From contig NZ_CP034465.1 of NCBI RefSeq assembly GCF_003955755.1, forward strand, positions 2,226,001-2,290,000: 64,000 bases of DNA, given 5' to 3'. Position 1 is the first letter of the stretch; each line of letters starts with the position of its first letter. The position numbers and the translations under genes were made by a program. The notes under the pieces were generated by a model. That model saw only the letters and a list, made by a program, of their open reading frames with translations, was not told the origin of the DNA and ran no database searches. Shown in pieces: positions 63,766 through 64,000 of the stretch. This DNA is from Jeotgalibaca ciconiae. Its GTDB lineage: Bacteria; Bacillota; Bacilli; Lactobacillales; Aerococcaceae.

Positions 63766-64000
63766 CTAATCTAATATTTTTATCATGTCGTGATGCAGGA
63801 TTCCTGCTTCTGAATATTCTTCACTATTGATCGTATATCCTAGCCGATCATAGAAAGGAAGAGCATGGTTCTGGGCTCCTAAAACAATGCTTGTCGCATC
63901 CTTCTCTCTTGCAATTCTTTCTAGCTCCAACATAAGATATTTTCCGTAATGTTTTCCACGTTCTTTTTTTAGTACAGCGACTCTTTGAACTTTGTATTGA
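63766..64000 (-). CDS. GNAT-family N-acetyltransferase (C-terminal part)
   Basis: The gene enters from the right edge; 77 C-terminal residues and the TAG stop are visible. VAVLKKERGKHYGKYLM is the acetyl-CoA-binding loop and GAQNHALPFYDRLGY is the helix-turn typical of GNAT enzymes. EAGILHHDMIK near the end matches the ElaA/YjcF-like subgroup. The substrate is unknown. Confidence 0.85.
   Translation of the reverse strand, partial: QYKVQRVAVLKKERGKHYGKYLMLELERIAREKDATSIVLGAQNHALPFYDRLGYTINSEEYSEAGILHHDMIKILD

Overview
The window is a chromosome segment of a low-GC Gram-positive bacterium of the order Lactobacillales. The order of housekeeping genes follows the Bacillus/lactic acid bacterium layout almost block by block. 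The combination of lactate oxidase, lipoate ligase and a PrsA/Ecs cluster would fit a Carnobacteriaceae- or Aerococcaceae-like genus, but family placement is an inference. No rRNA, tRNA, CRISPR array or prophage was seen.

Layout: 1-1.5 kb, DUF58/MoxR pair (minus). 1.6-4 kb, phosphohexomutase and aldo/keto reductase. 4.2-5.6 kb, CNNM/CBS metal-transport-like protein behind a structured leader. 6-8.1 kb, class A penicillin-binding protein. 8.2-18.4 kb, the conserved yheA-yhaO-yhaN-yhaM / prsA / yhaH-hit / ecsAB block (RNA/DNA processing and protein export). 18.8-24.6 kb, ytmP-trmB, pepA, ytpP, ytpR and an unrecognised 219-residue protein. 24.9-36.3 kb, murC, a hotdog-fold protein, then polA-mutM-coaE-nrdR-dnaB-dnaI and T-box controlled thrS. 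36.3-39 kb, M20 amidohydrolase and infC-rpmI-rplT behind a consensus promoter and an L20-type leader. 39.4-46.7 kb, aldehyde dehydrogenase, a HemY-like flavoprotein, an MBL hydrolase, lplA, yjbQ and trpS. 47-61.9 kb, the spx-mecA-coiA-pepF-spxH-yjbK-relQ-nadK-rluD-mgtE stress/competence block, interrupted by a LysR-cidAB-lactate oxidase cassette. 61.9-63.5 kb, an IS3-family element. The right edge holds the end of a GNAT acetyltransferase.

Functional links: Spx, its ClpXP adaptor SpxH and the ClpC adaptor MecA lie within 9 kb of a lactate oxidase that makes hydrogen peroxide and pyruvate, next to CidAB, a family with pyruvate-transport members. dnaB and dnaI encode primosome loaders beside polA and mutM.

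The least ordinary material is between genes. (1) A repeated long-hairpin element, 158 nt (short form) or 208 nt (long form), occurs at least seven times. All six well-conserved copies start immediately after a terminator U-tract, and five of these six end in their own perfect terminator-like hairpin, whose 5' arm can also pair with an upstream arm (attenuator-like). A diverged seventh copy keeps the pairings with different bases. (2) A 176-bp element is present as two identical copies in opposite orientation 25 kb apart. (3) At least six intergenic sites carry tandem hairpins; arms mostly match within a site but usually differ between sites. These three families are the best candidates for something undescribed. 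Coordinates of repeats and hairpins were read by eye.
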